From the NCBI GenBank assembly GCA_902556405.1, contig CACDWF010000007.1:1-64000 (forward strand): DNA of 64,000 bases. The letters run 5' to 3'. The notes under the pieces are model-generated. The model saw nothing but the letters and a program-made list of their open reading frames with translations. It was not told where the DNA came from and ran no database searches. This stretch comes from an uncultured Alphaproteobacteria bacterium (GTDB lineage Bacteria > Pseudomonadota > Alphaproteobacteria > Rhodobacterales > Rhodobacteraceae). Shown here in pieces: positions 9,966 through 18,820 of this stretch. The first letter of the stretch is position 1; every line of letters starts with the position of its first letter. A program made the position numbers and the translations under genes.

Positions 9966-11216
9966 ATGAAATATTCTGGGTTTAAAGTATTATGGGAGGG
10001 ATTAAAAGGTAACACCGGTTGGAAACCCTTGTGGAGAAAACCTGATCCCAAAAAGAATTATGACATAATAATCGTTGGTGGAGGTGGGCACGGCTTGGCA
10101 ACGGCTTATTATCTCGCAGAGAAATTTAAAATTACTAATATTGCAGTTGTTGAGAAAGGCTGGCTTGGATCTGGAAACATAGGTAGGAACACTACAATTA
10201 TAAGATCAAACTACTTATTGCCTCAAAACCAACCTTTTTATGAATTCTCCCTAAAACTTTGGGAAAATTTAGAGCAAGAGTTAAACTACAATTCAATGGT
10301 AAGTCAAAGAGGTGTTTTAAATATTTTTCATTCAGATAGTCAACGTGATGCTTTTGTAAGGCGTGGAAATGCGATGCTTATGTCAGGGGCCGATGCCTCA
10401 CTATTAGGAGTAGACGCTCTAAAAAAGCTAGTCCCTTTTTTAGATTTTCAGAATTCAAGGTTTCCCATTAAGGGTGGTTTATGGCAGCCAAGAGGAGGAA
10501 CGGTAAGGCATGATGCAGTAGCATGGGGTTATGCTAAAGAGGCAGATTCGCGTGGCGTTGATATAATAGAAAATTGTGAGACAACTAATTTTTTGATCAA
10601 AAATGGACGATGCTATGGAGTTGAAACTACAAAAGGAGTAATTAAAAGCAAAAAGGTTGGGGTTTGTGTTGCTGGTTCATCTAGTCAAGTTATGGGAAAA
10701 ATTGGAATAAACCTTCCTATAGAGAGTCATGTTTTGCAAGCATTTGTATCAGAAGGTTTGAAACCAGTAATTCCTGGAGTAATTACTTTTGGAGCTGGAC
10801 ATTTTTATGTGAGCCAATCTAATAAGGGCGGATTAGTTTTTGGAGGTGACATTGATGGCTATAATTCCTATGCACAACGCGGTAACCTACCCGTGATAGA
10901 GGATGTGTGTGAAGGCGGAGTGGCTCTAATGCCGATGATTGGGCGTGCTAGGCTGCTGAGAACTTGGGGAGGAATAATGGATATGTCTATGGACGGATCC
11001 CCAATTATTGATAAGACCAAAATAAGAAACCTATATTTCAACGGAGGATGGTGCTACGGGGGGTTCAAAGCGACTCCCGCAAGTGGTTTTTGCTATGCGC
11101 ATCTTTTGGCTACGGACAAACCGCACAACGATGCCAAAGATTTTTTGTTCAATAGATTTGAAAGAGGTAGGTTAATAGACGAAAAAGGCCAAGGCAACCA
11201 ACCTAACTTGCATTAA
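9966..11216 (+). CDS. soxB: Sarcosine oxidase beta subunit
   Basis: This is the FAD/FMN subunit of heterotetrameric sarcosine oxidase, which oxidises N-methyl amino acids and hands the methyl to tetrahydrofolate. The 416 residues are standard. A Rossmann dinucleotide motif VGGGGHGLATAYYLAE (38-53) follows the typical GNTGWKPLWRKPDPK leader. KGWLGSGNIGRNTTIIRSNY and RGGTVRHDAVAWG (His182, equivalent of the covalent-FMN histidine) match authentic SoxB. Near the C-terminus GGWCYGGFKATPASG is intact. It is the first gene of the soxBDAG operon; soxD starts 15 bp downstream. Physiological substrate may be sarcosine or a related secondary or tertiary amine, given the unusual SoxD. Confidence 0.95.
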   Translation: MKYSGFKVLWEGLKGNTGWKPLWRKPDPKKNYDIIIVGGGGHGLATAYYLAEKFKITNIAVVEKGWLGSGNIGRNTTIIRSNYLLPQNQPFYEFSLKLWENLEQELNYNSMVSQRGVLNIFHSDSQRDAFVRRGNAMLMSGADASLLGVDALKKLVPFLDFQNSRFPIKGGLWQPRGGTVRHDAVAWGYAKEADSRGVDIIENCETTNFLIKNGRCYGVETTKGVIKSKKVGVCVAGSSSQVMGKIGINLPIESHVLQAFVSEGLKPVIPGVITFGAGHFYVSQSNKGGLVFGGDIDGYNSYAQRGNLPVIEDVCEGGVALMPMIGRARLLRTWGGIMDMSMDGSPIIDKTKIRNLYFNGGWCYGGFKATPASGFCYAHLLATDKPHNDAKDFLFNRFERGRLIDEKGQGNQPNLH

Positions 11217-11230
11217 AATGAGGGACAGAA

Positions 11231-11503
11231 ATGCTTATTGACCATCCATTACTAGGCCCTAGGGACGCATCCGAATTCATTTATATGGGTGATGCAAAAT
11301 TACTTAATAGACCAAATTGGAAGAGTCAAAATTCTAAGACTAAATTTTTAGATTATGGCTATTTACGAAAAAATCCTGCAGGGGTACATAAGGAACTTTG
11401 GTATCACGAACAGGGTGATAGATCTTGGCTTGTAGTCACAAGAAATACTGTAACGCATGAAATTTTAAAAGTTGAACTTGCTCGAGACACTAAAGGAAAA
11501 TAA
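11231..11503 (+). CDS. soxD: Sarcosine oxidase delta subunit lacking the zinc cysteines
   Basis: SoxD caps the heterotetramer and normally binds one zinc through an N-terminal CxxC (about residues 6 and 9), His59 and Cys63. This 90-residue protein aligns along its whole length: LGPRDASEFIYMGDAKL, YLRKNPAGVHKELWYHEQGDRSW, TRNTVTHEILKVE. Yet it contains no cysteine. His59 is kept, the equivalent of Cys63 is Asp, and the CxxC position reads HPLLG. A normal zinc site cannot form. It lies exactly where soxD belongs, between soxB and soxA, so the identity is secure. The loss may mark a distinct subfamily with a different substrate or assembly. Confidence 0.9.
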   Translation: MLIDHPLLGPRDASEFIYMGDAKLLNRPNWKSQNSKTKFLDYGYLRKNPAGVHKELWYHEQGDRSWLVVTRNTVTHEILKVELARDTKGK

Positions 11504-11509
11504 AAGTAA

Positions 11510-14446
11510 ATGCGAAATAGTTCACATCCAATAACAAATAAACAAAAACTATCTTTTACTTTTAATGGGAAAAAATATTTCGGCTATAAAGGTGATACGC
11601 TAGCTTCCGCACTTATTGCCAACAACGTTAAAATTGTTGGAAGATCTTTCAAATATCATCGTCCAAGAGGCATTTTTAGCGCCGGATCTGAGGAACCAAA
11701 TGCATTGATAGAGCTTGGCGATGGCCCATATAAAGAACCGAATACCAGAGCTACTAACATCGAGCTTTTTGATGGTCTTGAAGGCTCGAGTCAAAATTTT
11801 TTAGGGTCAGTTAATTTTGACTTCATGGCAATAAATGATTTGCTGAAAAATTTCATAGGTGCAGGTTTCTATTACAAGACGTTTATGTGGCCCAGGAGGT
11901 TTTGGGAGAAATTATATGAACCAATTATTAGAAGAGCCGCAGGGTTAGGGAAATTATCACTACAGGCGGATCCTTCACAGTATGACAAGGGGTATCTCCA
12001 TTGTGACTTTCTAATAATTGGATCTGGTATCTCGGGCTTAATGTCTGCCCTTCTATTGGCAGAAACTGGAGGTGAAGTTTTAATTGTCGAGGAAGATTTT
12101 GTTTTGGGTGGAAGACTCAATTCAGAAAGGTCAATTATAAACGGTAATCAATCTTCAAATTGGATTCGTCAGGCGGTAAAAAAATTAAAAAGTTTAAAAA
12201 ATGTTCGAATCTTAAATAGAACCACGGTCTTTGCCGCTTTTGATCATGGTATATTTGCAGCCATTGAGAAAAAAACTGATCATATATTAGAAAAAAGTTC
12301 CAAACCAAGACAGATAAATTGGAAGATATATACCAAGCTCTGCATCTTAGCGTCTGGAGCTATTGAGCGCTCTATTGCATTTCCTCAAAACGATAGACCC
12401 GGTATAATGTTGGCAGGATCGGTAAGAACTTATGCGAATAGGTTTGGTGCCTACTACGGACAAAAAATTGCAATCTACACAAATAATGATGATGGTTGGA
12501 GGACTGCTGACGATCTAAAAAATATGGGACTTGAAATTAAGGCGGTAATTGACACTCGCAAAGGGATTGAAGCGCTGTCTTCAACCATTCCATCTTACCT
12601 AGGACAAACAATTACAAAAACATATGGAAGAAAAGGTATCAAGGCAATTAAGTTAAGTTCGGGATCAAAATTGAATGTTGATTGTCTTGCAGTATCAGGA
12701 GGATGGAGTTCCAACATTCATTTGACATGCCACAAGAGAGGCAAACCCGTTTGGGATAACAATTTCAAGAACTTTCTATCGGGGGGTAATGGGCAAAAAG
12801 ATAAAATAATTCCTGTGGGAGCCGCGAGAGGAATATTTGAAATCCAAAATATCATTTCAGATACCAATAGAGTTATTTTATCTTTGATTAAAAAACTTAG
12901 TTTGAGCATGCCTAACCGCATTACACTAACTAGCTCGAAAGAGCAGTATAGCTGCTCACTTGATCTTGTTAGTCGTTCCGATCCCTCTAACTCCTTCATA
13001 GATCTGCAAAACGATGTTACCCAAAAAGATATAGAGTTAAGCTTCAAAGAGGGCTTTAAAAGTGTGGAACATTTAAAGCGATACTCCACGTTGGGTATGG
13101 CAACCGATCAGGGGAAAACATCTAATATCCTTGGGTTAGCGTCTATGGCTAAATTGAAGGGAACGAATATTTCTGAAGTAGGCACTACTATTTTTAGACC
13201 ACCATATGTACCTGTAGCTATATCGGCATTTGCAGGACGTTCTAGGGGAAAGGACTTTAGACCGACAAGGTTGACCCCATCACATAATGTAGCCTCCAAA
13301 CGAAATGCAGTTTTTGTAGAGACAGGTAACTGGTTGCGAGCTCAATGGTTTCCAGAAAAGGGAGAGAAATTTTGGCGAGAAAGTGTCGATAGAGAGGTCA
13401 TACAGACGAGAAATTCAGTTGGAATTTGTGATGTAACTACACTTGGAAAAATCGATATTCAAGGAAAAGACTGCTCAGAGTTTTTAAATTTTGTGTACAC
13501 AAATGCCTTTGCTAAGTTACCTATCAATAGAGTACGTTACGGATTAATGTTAAGAGAAGATGGCGTTGCATATGATGATGGGACTACTGCAAGGTTAGGC
13601 GAAAATCATTTTATAATGACGACTACGACTGCTAATGCCCCTTTAGTTCTACGAAATTTAGAATTTGTTCGACAGTGCCTCCTTCCAAATCTAGATGTTC
13701 ATTTAATTTCTACTACAGATTCTTGGGCCCAGTATTCGGTCGCAGGACCAAACTCTCGCAGATTATTGCAAAAGATTGTAGATAAACCAAAAGATATAAC
13801 TAATGAAAATTTTCCATTCATGGCTTGTCGTGAGCTCACCATCTGTGGCGGTATTATGGCAAGACTTTTTCGAATTTCCTTCTCTGGAGAATTAGCTTAT
13901 GAAATTGCAGTTCCTACACAATATGGAAATGCTTTATTTGACGCCCTTCTTTCGGAAGGCCAAGAGTTTAATGCCGTTCCTTATGGTACTGAAGCATTAG
14001 GAGTTATGCGAATAGAAAAAGGTCATGTAGCTGGTAATGAAATAAATGGTCAGACAACCGCACAGAACCTCGGCTTATCAAGGATGATATCAAAAAAAGC
14101 AGACAGCATAGGAAACATTCTATCAGAGAGAGAAGGCTTCAATAGATCTGATATCGCAACATTTTCAGGCTTTAGGCCTGTTCAACGCAACCAAAAGCTT
14201 GAAGCTGGATCACACCTGATTTCAGTAGGGAAAAAACCCACAATGGAAAATGATGAGGGTTGGTTATCTTCAGTAGCATTCTCTCCAACACTTGGTCACT
14301 ACATAGCTTTAGGGTTTATTAAACGCGGTGAAACAAGAATTGGAGAAAAGGTGTGTGCTGTAAATCTACTTCAAAACAAAACCACGGAAGTAGAGATTGT
14401 TTCGCCTCACTTTATCGATCCGGAAGGGGATAAACAACGTGGCTAA
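11510..14446 (+). CDS. soxA: Sarcosine oxidase alpha subunit
   Basis: At 978 residues it has the full alpha-subunit architecture. An N-terminal Fer2_4-like domain (about 10-95, GDTLASALIANNV, GRSFKYHRPRGIFSAGSEEPNA) lacks an iron-sulfur cysteine set, as usual for SoxA. An NAD/FAD-binding domain begins at IIGSGISG (169-176). A C-terminal GcvT-type folate domain (about 610-975) transfers the methyl-derived methylene to tetrahydrofolate. The complex produces 5,10-methylene-THF, the demethylated amine and H2O2. The start lies 6 bp after soxD, and the end overlaps soxG by 8 bp, so the four subunits are translationally coupled. Confidence 0.95.
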   Translation: MRNSSHPITNKQKLSFTFNGKKYFGYKGDTLASALIANNVKIVGRSFKYHRPRGIFSAGSEEPNALIELGDGPYKEPNTRATNIELFDGLEGSSQNFLGSVNFDFMAINDLLKNFIGAGFYYKTFMWPRRFWEKLYEPIIRRAAGLGKLSLQADPSQYDKGYLHCDFLIIGSGISGLMSALLLAETGGEVLIVEEDFVLGGRLNSERSIINGNQSSNWIRQAVKKLKSLKNVRILNRTTVFAAFDHGIFAAIEKKTDHILEKSSKPRQINWKIYTKLCILASGAIERSIAFPQNDRPGIMLAGSVRTYANRFGAYYGQKIAIYTNNDDGWRTADDLKNMGLEIKAVIDTRKGIEALSSTIPSYLGQTITKTYGRKGIKAIKLSSGSKLNVDCLAVSGGWSSNIHLTCHKRGKPVWDNNFKNFLSGGNGQKDKIIPVGAARGIFEIQNIISDTNRVILSLIKKLSLSMPNRITLTSSKEQYSCSLDLVSRSDPSNSFIDLQNDVTQKDIELSFKEGFKSVEHLKRYSTLGMATDQGKTSNILGLASMAKLKGTNISEVGTTIFRPPYVPVAISAFAGRSRGKDFRPTRLTPSHNVASKRNAVFVETGNWLRAQWFPEKGEKFWRESVDREVIQTRNSVGICDVTTLGKIDIQGKDCSEFLNFVYTNAFAKLPINRVRYGLMLREDGVAYDDGTTARLGENHFIMTTTTANAPLVLRNLEFVRQCLLPNLDVHLISTTDSWAQYSVAGPNSRRLLQKIVDKPKDITNENFPFMACRELTICGGIMARLFRISFSGELAYEIAVPTQYGNALFDALLSEGQEFNAVPYGTEALGVMRIEKGHVAGNEINGQTTAQNLGLSRMISKKADSIGNILSEREGFNRSDIATFSGFRPVQRNQKLEAGSHLISVGKKPTMENDEGWLSSVAFSPTLGHYIALGFIKRGETRIGEKVCAVNLLQNKTTEVEIVSPHFIDPEGDKQRG

Positions 14447-14999
14447 ACTAGATCTTAAAATAAAAAAGCCACTAGATGGTTATTCCAAGGTCATAAACCA
14501 AATAAAAATTGCCGAGTATCAATTCGATAATCTCATATCACTTGCAATTCCGTTAAAAACCGAGCGAAAGTGTAAACTAAATTTCAAGAAATCCTTAGGG
14601 GAGCCAATGCCAAACATTGAAAAGTCAATAATTGATAAAAGTGGTATTCTAGGTTTTAGAATTGGCCTTGACTTACTTTTGGTCTGTAATCCATCGCATT
14701 CGTCATTTGTAAAAAAAACTGTCCCGTCGTTAAAGCAAGCTTTTTACATAACTGACCAAACCGGAGGGTGGTGTGGGGTTAGAGTTGATGGGGATAGAGT
14801 CATTGAGATGTTAGAACGAATTTGTCCTCTAAATTTATCCCAAAAAATTTTTGCTATCGGAGATGTTAAAAGAACTATTATGGATCACTTAAATGTGATT
14901 ATATTTAGAGAGACAGAAAAAAAATTTATATTGTTCTCACCAAGCTCTTCTTCTGGTTCCTTTCTTAAATCCATTGAGATATCTTCGAGAAATATTTAA
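14439..14999 (+). CDS. soxG: Sarcosine oxidase gamma subunit
   Basis: SoxG is the small GcvT-like subunit that completes the alpha-beta-gamma-delta tetramer. I chose the GTG at 14439 (186 residues, MAKLDLKIKKPLDGY). It has GGAAGGGG about 9 bases upstream and overlaps the soxA stop by 8 bp. An upstream TTG at 14397 would add 14 residues inside soxA with no ribosome-binding site. Conserved gamma features are visible as ITDQTGGWCGVRVDGDRVIEMLERICPLNL and the late FRETEKKFILFSPSSSSGSFLKSI segment. It is followed after 16 bp by fhs. Confidence 0.88.
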   Translation: MAKLDLKIKKPLDGYSKVINQIKIAEYQFDNLISLAIPLKTERKCKLNFKKSLGEPMPNIEKSIIDKSGILGFRIGLDLLLVCNPSHSSFVKKTVPSLKQAFYITDQTGGWCGVRVDGDRVIEMLERICPLNLSQKIFAIGDVKRTIMDHLNVIIFRETEKKFILFSPSSSSGSFLKSIEISSRNI

Positions 15000-15015
15000 A
15001 TAAAAGGGAGATGAA

Positions 15016-16692
15016 ATGAAAGTCAAATCTGATATCGAAATTGCAAGAGAGGCACAGAAACTTCCTATAAAAGAAGTAGCAAAAAAATTAGGTATAGAAG
15101 ACGAAGAATTAATTCCCTTTGGGCATGATAAAGCAAAAGTATCAGATCAATTTATTAGATCAGTAAAAAATAATCAAAACGGTAAGCTCATTTTAGTAAC
15201 AGCGGTAAATCCGACACCCGCCGGTGAAGGTAAGACTACGACTACGGTAGGCCTAGGTGATGGACTTTGTGCTTTGGGAAAGAGAGCGGCTATATGCATT
15301 CGCGAAGCATCTTTAGGACCTTGCTTTGGCATGAAAGGGGGAGCTGCTGGCGGAGGGTTAGCGCAAGTTGTGCCTATGGAAGAAATGAATTTACACTTCA
15401 CTGGAGACTTTCACGCAATTACTAGCGCTCATAACCTTTTAGCAGCAATGATAGACAACCATATATATTGGGGTAACGAGCAAAATATTGACCTCCGAAG
15501 AGTTGTTTGGCGACGGGTGATGGATATGAATGATAGGGCACTTAGAGACGTAGTCACAAGCCTAGGAGGTGTCGCTAATGGATATCCAAAGCAATCAGGG
15601 TTTGATATCACTGTAGCTTCTGAAGTAATGGCAATTTTATGTTTAGCTAATGATCTTTCAGATCTCAGGAAAAGATTAGGTGAAATAATCGTTGCGTATA
15701 GAAAAGATCGAACTCCAGTTTTTTGCAAAGATATTAAAGCAGATGGCGCAATGACCGTACTCTTACAACAAGCTATGCAACCCAATATCGTTCAAACACT
15801 AGAAAATAATCCTGCATTTGTCCATGGAGGACCTTTTGCTAATATTGCCCACGGTTGCAATTCTGTTATCGCTACAAAAACCGCTCTAAAGATAGCTAAC
15901 TATGTAGTAACCGAAGCGGGTTTTGGAGCCGACCTCGGTGCCGAAAAATTTGTTAATATAAAGTGTAGGAAAGCTGGGATAAAGCCCGACGCTGCTGTAA
16001 TCGTTGCCACAGTAAGGTCGATGAAAATGAACGGTGGCATAGTTTCCAAAAATGATCTGAGTACGGAAAATATCGAAGCTGTGCAACGAGGTTGTGCAAA
16101 CCTTGGAAGACATATTGAAAATGTAAAATCATTTGGAATACCAGTCGTTGTTGCAATAAACCACTTTGTTAGCGATACAAATGCCGAGATTGAGGCGCTC
16201 AGACGGTATGTAGCTGATAAGGGGACTGAAGCTTTTGTCTGTAAGCATTGGGCAGAAGGTTCTACCGGAATCCTTCCTCTCGCGAATAAGGTTGTTGAGA
16301 TTGCAGAAAACAAAAGTAAATTTGTTTACACATACAAAGACGATTTGTCTCTGATTGAAAAAATCGAAAGAGTCGCTAAAAAAATATATAGAGCTGATGA
16401 AGTTCTTGCGAACAAGTCAATTAGGGATCAGCTACAGTTATGGGAAAATGATGGTTATGGTGATCTCCCTATTTGTATGGCGAAAACCCAATATAGCTTT
16501 ACTACAGATCCTAACAGAAGGGGTGCACCAAACGGGCACTCAATACCAATAAGAGAAGTAAGACTGTCGGCAGGGGCTGGTTTCATTGTTGTTATTTGTG
16601 GAGAAGTTATGACTATGCCTGGACTTCCCAAAGTTCCAAGCGCGGAGGCCATAATGCTCAATAAAAAAGGCGACGTTGAGGGCTTATTTTAA
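15016..16692 (+). CDS. fhs: Formate-tetrahydrofolate ligase
   Basis: It interconverts formate plus THF plus ATP and 10-formyl-THF. In methylated-amine catabolism it usually runs toward formate and ATP. It has 558 residues, full length. The P-loop-like [18 protein letters not shown] and [19 protein letters not shown] signatures are plain, and the C-terminus has [29 protein letters not shown] context gives a good ribosome-binding site. Together with FolD it forms the THF oxidation arm that consumes the methylene-THF produced by SoxBDAG. Confidence 0.97.
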   Translation: MKVKSDIEIAREAQKLPIKEVAKKLGIEDEELIPFGHDKAKVSDQFIRSVKNNQNGKLILVTAVNPTPAGEGKTTTTVGLGDGLCALGKRAAICIREASLGPCFGMKGGAAGGGLAQVVPMEEMNLHFTGDFHAITSAHNLLAAMIDNHIYWGNEQNIDLRRVVWRRVMDMNDRALRDVVTSLGGVANGYPKQSGFDITVASEVMAILCLANDLSDLRKRLGEIIVAYRKDRTPVFCKDIKADGAMTVLLQQAMQPNIVQTLENNPAFVHGGPFANIAHGCNSVIATKTALKIANYVVTEAGFGADLGAEKFVNIKCRKAGIKPDAAVIVATVRSMKMNGGIVSKNDLSTENIEAVQRGCANLGRHIENVKSFGIPVVVAINHFVSDTNAEIEALRRYVADKGTEAFVCKHWAEGSTGILPLANKVVEIAENKSKFVYTYKDDLSLIEKIERVAKKIYRADEVLANKSIRDQLQLWENDGYGDLPICMAKTQYSFTTDPNRRGAPNGHSIPIREVRLSAGAGFIVVICGEVMTMPGLPKVPSAEAIMLNKKGDVEGLF

Positions 16693-16708
16693 AAGGTCGA
16701 GGAAAATA

Positions 16709-17602
16709 ATGAATGAAATTATTGACGGAAAAAAGTTTTCACAAACACTACGCGCCAAAGTAAAAAATTATGTCGATGTCATAAAGGAAAAACATGGGGT
16801 AACTCCAGGTTTAGCAGTAATACTTGTTGGAGAGGACCCCGCGAGCCAGGTATATGTGAGAAATAAAGGAAAGCAAACCTTAGAAGTTGGCATGAATTCA
16901 TATGAGCATAAGCTTGATGCATCGACTTCTTCCGATGTATTACTCAACCTCATAGAAAAATTAAATGACGACGTGAATGTTCATGGGATTTTATGTCAAC
17001 TACCTTTACCCGACCACTTGAATGAAAAAGAGGTGATTAATTCTATCGATCCAAAAAAAGATGTGGATGGATTTCATATATCAAATGTTGGTCTTCTAAA
17101 TACGGGTCAAAAGTCAATGATCCCCTGTACACCATTAGGGTGTTTATTATTACTTAAAGACAGGCTAGGAGACCTTTCAGGTAAAAATGCAGTGGTCGTA
17201 GGAAGATCAAATATAGTTGGTAAGCCGATGGCTAATTTACTTTTACAAGAAAATTGTACTGTAACCATAGCTCACTCTCGAACAGAGAATATAGAAACTA
17301 TATGTGCGCAAGCTGATATTATCGTGGCTGCGGTAGGGAGGCCTGAGATGATTAAAAAAGAATGGGTAAAGCCTGGAGCTACAGTCATAGATGTTGGTAT
17401 AAACCGAGTAATAAAAAATATTGATGGACACGAAAAAACTACTTTGGTGGGTGACGTTTGTTTTAATGATATGGCTGGTTTAGTAGCCGGCGTTACACCT
17501 GTACCCGGTGGAGTAGGACCAATGACTATAGCTTGTCTTTTAGCAAATACTGTTACTGCATGCTACAGATCACAAGACCTTTATGACCCAGAGTTTACTT
17601 AA
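16709..17602 (+). CDS. folD: FolD, methylene-THF dehydrogenase/cyclohydrolase
   Basis: This bifunctional enzyme turns 5,10-methylene-THF into 10-formyl-THF with NADP+ reduction. The ATG at 16709 (297 residues) has CGAGGA 5 bases upstream and fits the family start [10 protein letters not shown]. The upstream frame overlaps fhs and is not supported. Signatures are [14 protein letters not shown] with the catalytic lysine region, [19 protein letters not shown] and [17 protein letters not shown]. The gene sits 16 bp after fhs. Local order fixes the flow: Sox methylene to FolD to formyl-THF to Fhs to formate. Confidence 0.96.
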   Translation: MNEIIDGKKFSQTLRAKVKNYVDVIKEKHGVTPGLAVILVGEDPASQVYVRNKGKQTLEVGMNSYEHKLDASTSSDVLLNLIEKLNDDVNVHGILCQLPLPDHLNEKEVINSIDPKKDVDGFHISNVGLLNTGQKSMIPCTPLGCLLLLKDRLGDLSGKNAVVVGRSNIVGKPMANLLLQENCTVTIAHSRTENIETICAQADIIVAAVGRPEMIKKEWVKPGATVIDVGINRVIKNIDGHEKTTLVGDVCFNDMAGLVAGVTPVPGGVGPMTIACLLANTVTACYRSQDLYDPEFT

Positions 17603-17636
17603 CAATTATTTTTTGGAGTTTTTTTGTTAATTGTTA
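17600..17636. terminator. AT-rich 9-bp stem downstream of folD
   Basis: TAACAATTA (17600-17608) pairs exactly with TAATTGTTA (17628-17636) across a 19-base T-rich loop. It begins at the folD stop codon. It is weak for an intrinsic terminator because the stem has little GC and no clean U-tract follows. It may mark a transcript boundary or mRNA end before nrtS. Confidence 0.3.
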
Positions 17637-17679
17637 CTTTCGTGATAACATTTAACGATTATTCGTATGAGCCCAACTT

Positions 17680-17934
17680 TTGAAAAACATAACAAACCAC
17701 GATAGCTTTTTAAAGCTTGCCCTTCGAAAAAGTGTAATAAGAAGAGCTTTAAGGATTGCTCTAATCGTTGGTTGTATACTTGCTCTAATAAACCATGGTG
17801 ACAGAATAATTTTTCAGGATATGAAATCAGTCGATTGGTTTAAAATTCTTTTAACTTTCTGCGTGCCGTACTGTGTCTCCACTATTTCATCTGTTTTGGC
17901 AATCAAACGAGAAATTGAGATAAATGAGTCCTAA
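17680..17934 (+). CDS. nrtS: NrtS-like small membrane nitrate/nitrite transporter
   Basis: This 84-residue protein has two membrane segments (about 22-37 and 54-72) and the family core VGCILALINHGDRII, then LLTFCVPYCVSTISSVLA. NrtS proteins are small two-helix nitrate/nitrite transporters first described in cyanobacteria and found widely in proteobacteria. The only usable start is TTG at 17680, because the in-frame upstream codon is TGA at 17668 and an ATG at 17667 is out of frame. It lies between folD and the SDR in a catabolic cluster without any nitrate reductase nearby. The transported ion in this context is therefore uncertain. Confidence 0.72.
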   Translation: MKNITNHDSFLKLALRKSVIRRALRIALIVGCILALINHGDRIIFQDMKSVDWFKILLTFCVPYCVSTISSVLAIKREIEINES

Positions 17935-17976
17935 AAAAAAAAGTTTTCTTTATAATTATTTCCTATAGAGGTTTTT

Positions 17977-18816
17977 ATGAAAAAAAAGATATTGCTAACA
18001 GGCGCAGGAGGTAGATTGGGTTCTTATCTTAGAGAGCCACTTTCAAACATCTGCAGTACACTTATTTCGACTGACATAAAAAAAGATATTGGAAAACTCA
18101 ATGAAAATGAAAAATATTTTTCAGCCGATTTATCAAATTTTGATCAAATATGTGACCTAACAAAAGACGTTTCGCTTATCTGCCATTTTGGCGCTTTAGT
18201 AGACGAAGTGCCATTTAACGATATGCTAGGTGCTAATTTCATTGGCTCCTATAACATTTGGGAAGCAGCTCGCCAAAATAAGTGTACTAGGGTAGTTTAT
18301 GCAAGTTCTATTCATGCAGTCGGCATGTATAAAAGAACAAAAACATTAAGGCCAAAGACTGCACATCGAGCTGATGGTTTTTATGGGCTATCAAAGTGTT
18401 TTACTGAAAATTTGGCCCGGATGTATTACGATAAATGCGGAGTTGAAGCGGTATGCTTAAGAATTGCTACATGTTCACCAGTAACAACGCAAAGAAGTTT
18501 GTCGAGTTGGCTTTCTTATGGTGACTTGGTTCAATTGGTTATGAAAGCAATTGATACTTCACACACCGGTTATTCGGTTATTTATGGAGTATCAGACAAT
18601 GATCGTTCTAATTTGAGCAACATAGAAGCAGGCCATATCGGTTTCAAACCCAAAGATAATGCTGAGATTTACGCAAATAAAATCTTCGCAGATGACCTAA
18701 CAGACGAATTAGCAGACGAAGGGAACAAATTGCATGGTGGTCCTTTTGCATCCACTGATCTAGGAGTTAGCGCAATGGATAAAATGAAAATAGTTTATGC
18801 GCATAAAGGGGATTAA
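17977..18816 (+). CDS. NAD-dependent epimerase/dehydratase, uronate-dehydrogenase-like
   Basis: This extended SDR has 279 residues. The N-terminal nucleotide motif is LLTGAGGRLGSYLREPL, with TGAGGRLG as the glycine-rich turn. The active-site YxxxK is YGLSKCFTENLARMYYDK, preceded by the serine in VYASSIHAVGMY. The VCLRIATCSPVTTQRSLSSWLSYGDLVQLV stretch resembles uronate dehydrogenases that oxidise hexuronates to lactones. No sugar-acid genes surround it, so its substrate here may be another hydroxy compound. It ends 4 bp before the ThDP enzyme gene, which argues that they act in one pathway. Confidence 0.8.
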   Translation: MKKKILLTGAGGRLGSYLREPLSNICSTLISTDIKKDIGKLNENEKYFSADLSNFDQICDLTKDVSLICHFGALVDEVPFNDMLGANFIGSYNIWEAARQNKCTRVVYASSIHAVGMYKRTKTLRPKTAHRADGFYGLSKCFTENLARMYYDKCGVEAVCLRIATCSPVTTQRSLSSWLSYGDLVQLVMKAIDTSHTGYSVIYGVSDNDRSNLSNIEAGHIGFKPKDNAEIYANKIFADDLTDELADEGNKLHGGPFASTDLGVSAMDKMKIVYAHKGD

Positions 18817-18820
18817 CCAG

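Noticed and set aside
15900-16313. Several overlapping minus-strand frames inside fhs (up to 137 residues)
   Set aside because: They mirror a well-conserved formate-THF ligase, have no family features or ribosome-binding sites, and are antisense shadows.
17667-17705. Short ATG frame (12 codons) just before nrtS
   Set aside because: It is out of frame with nrtS, encodes nothing recognisable and has no clear ribosome-binding site; a leader-peptide role cannot be supported.
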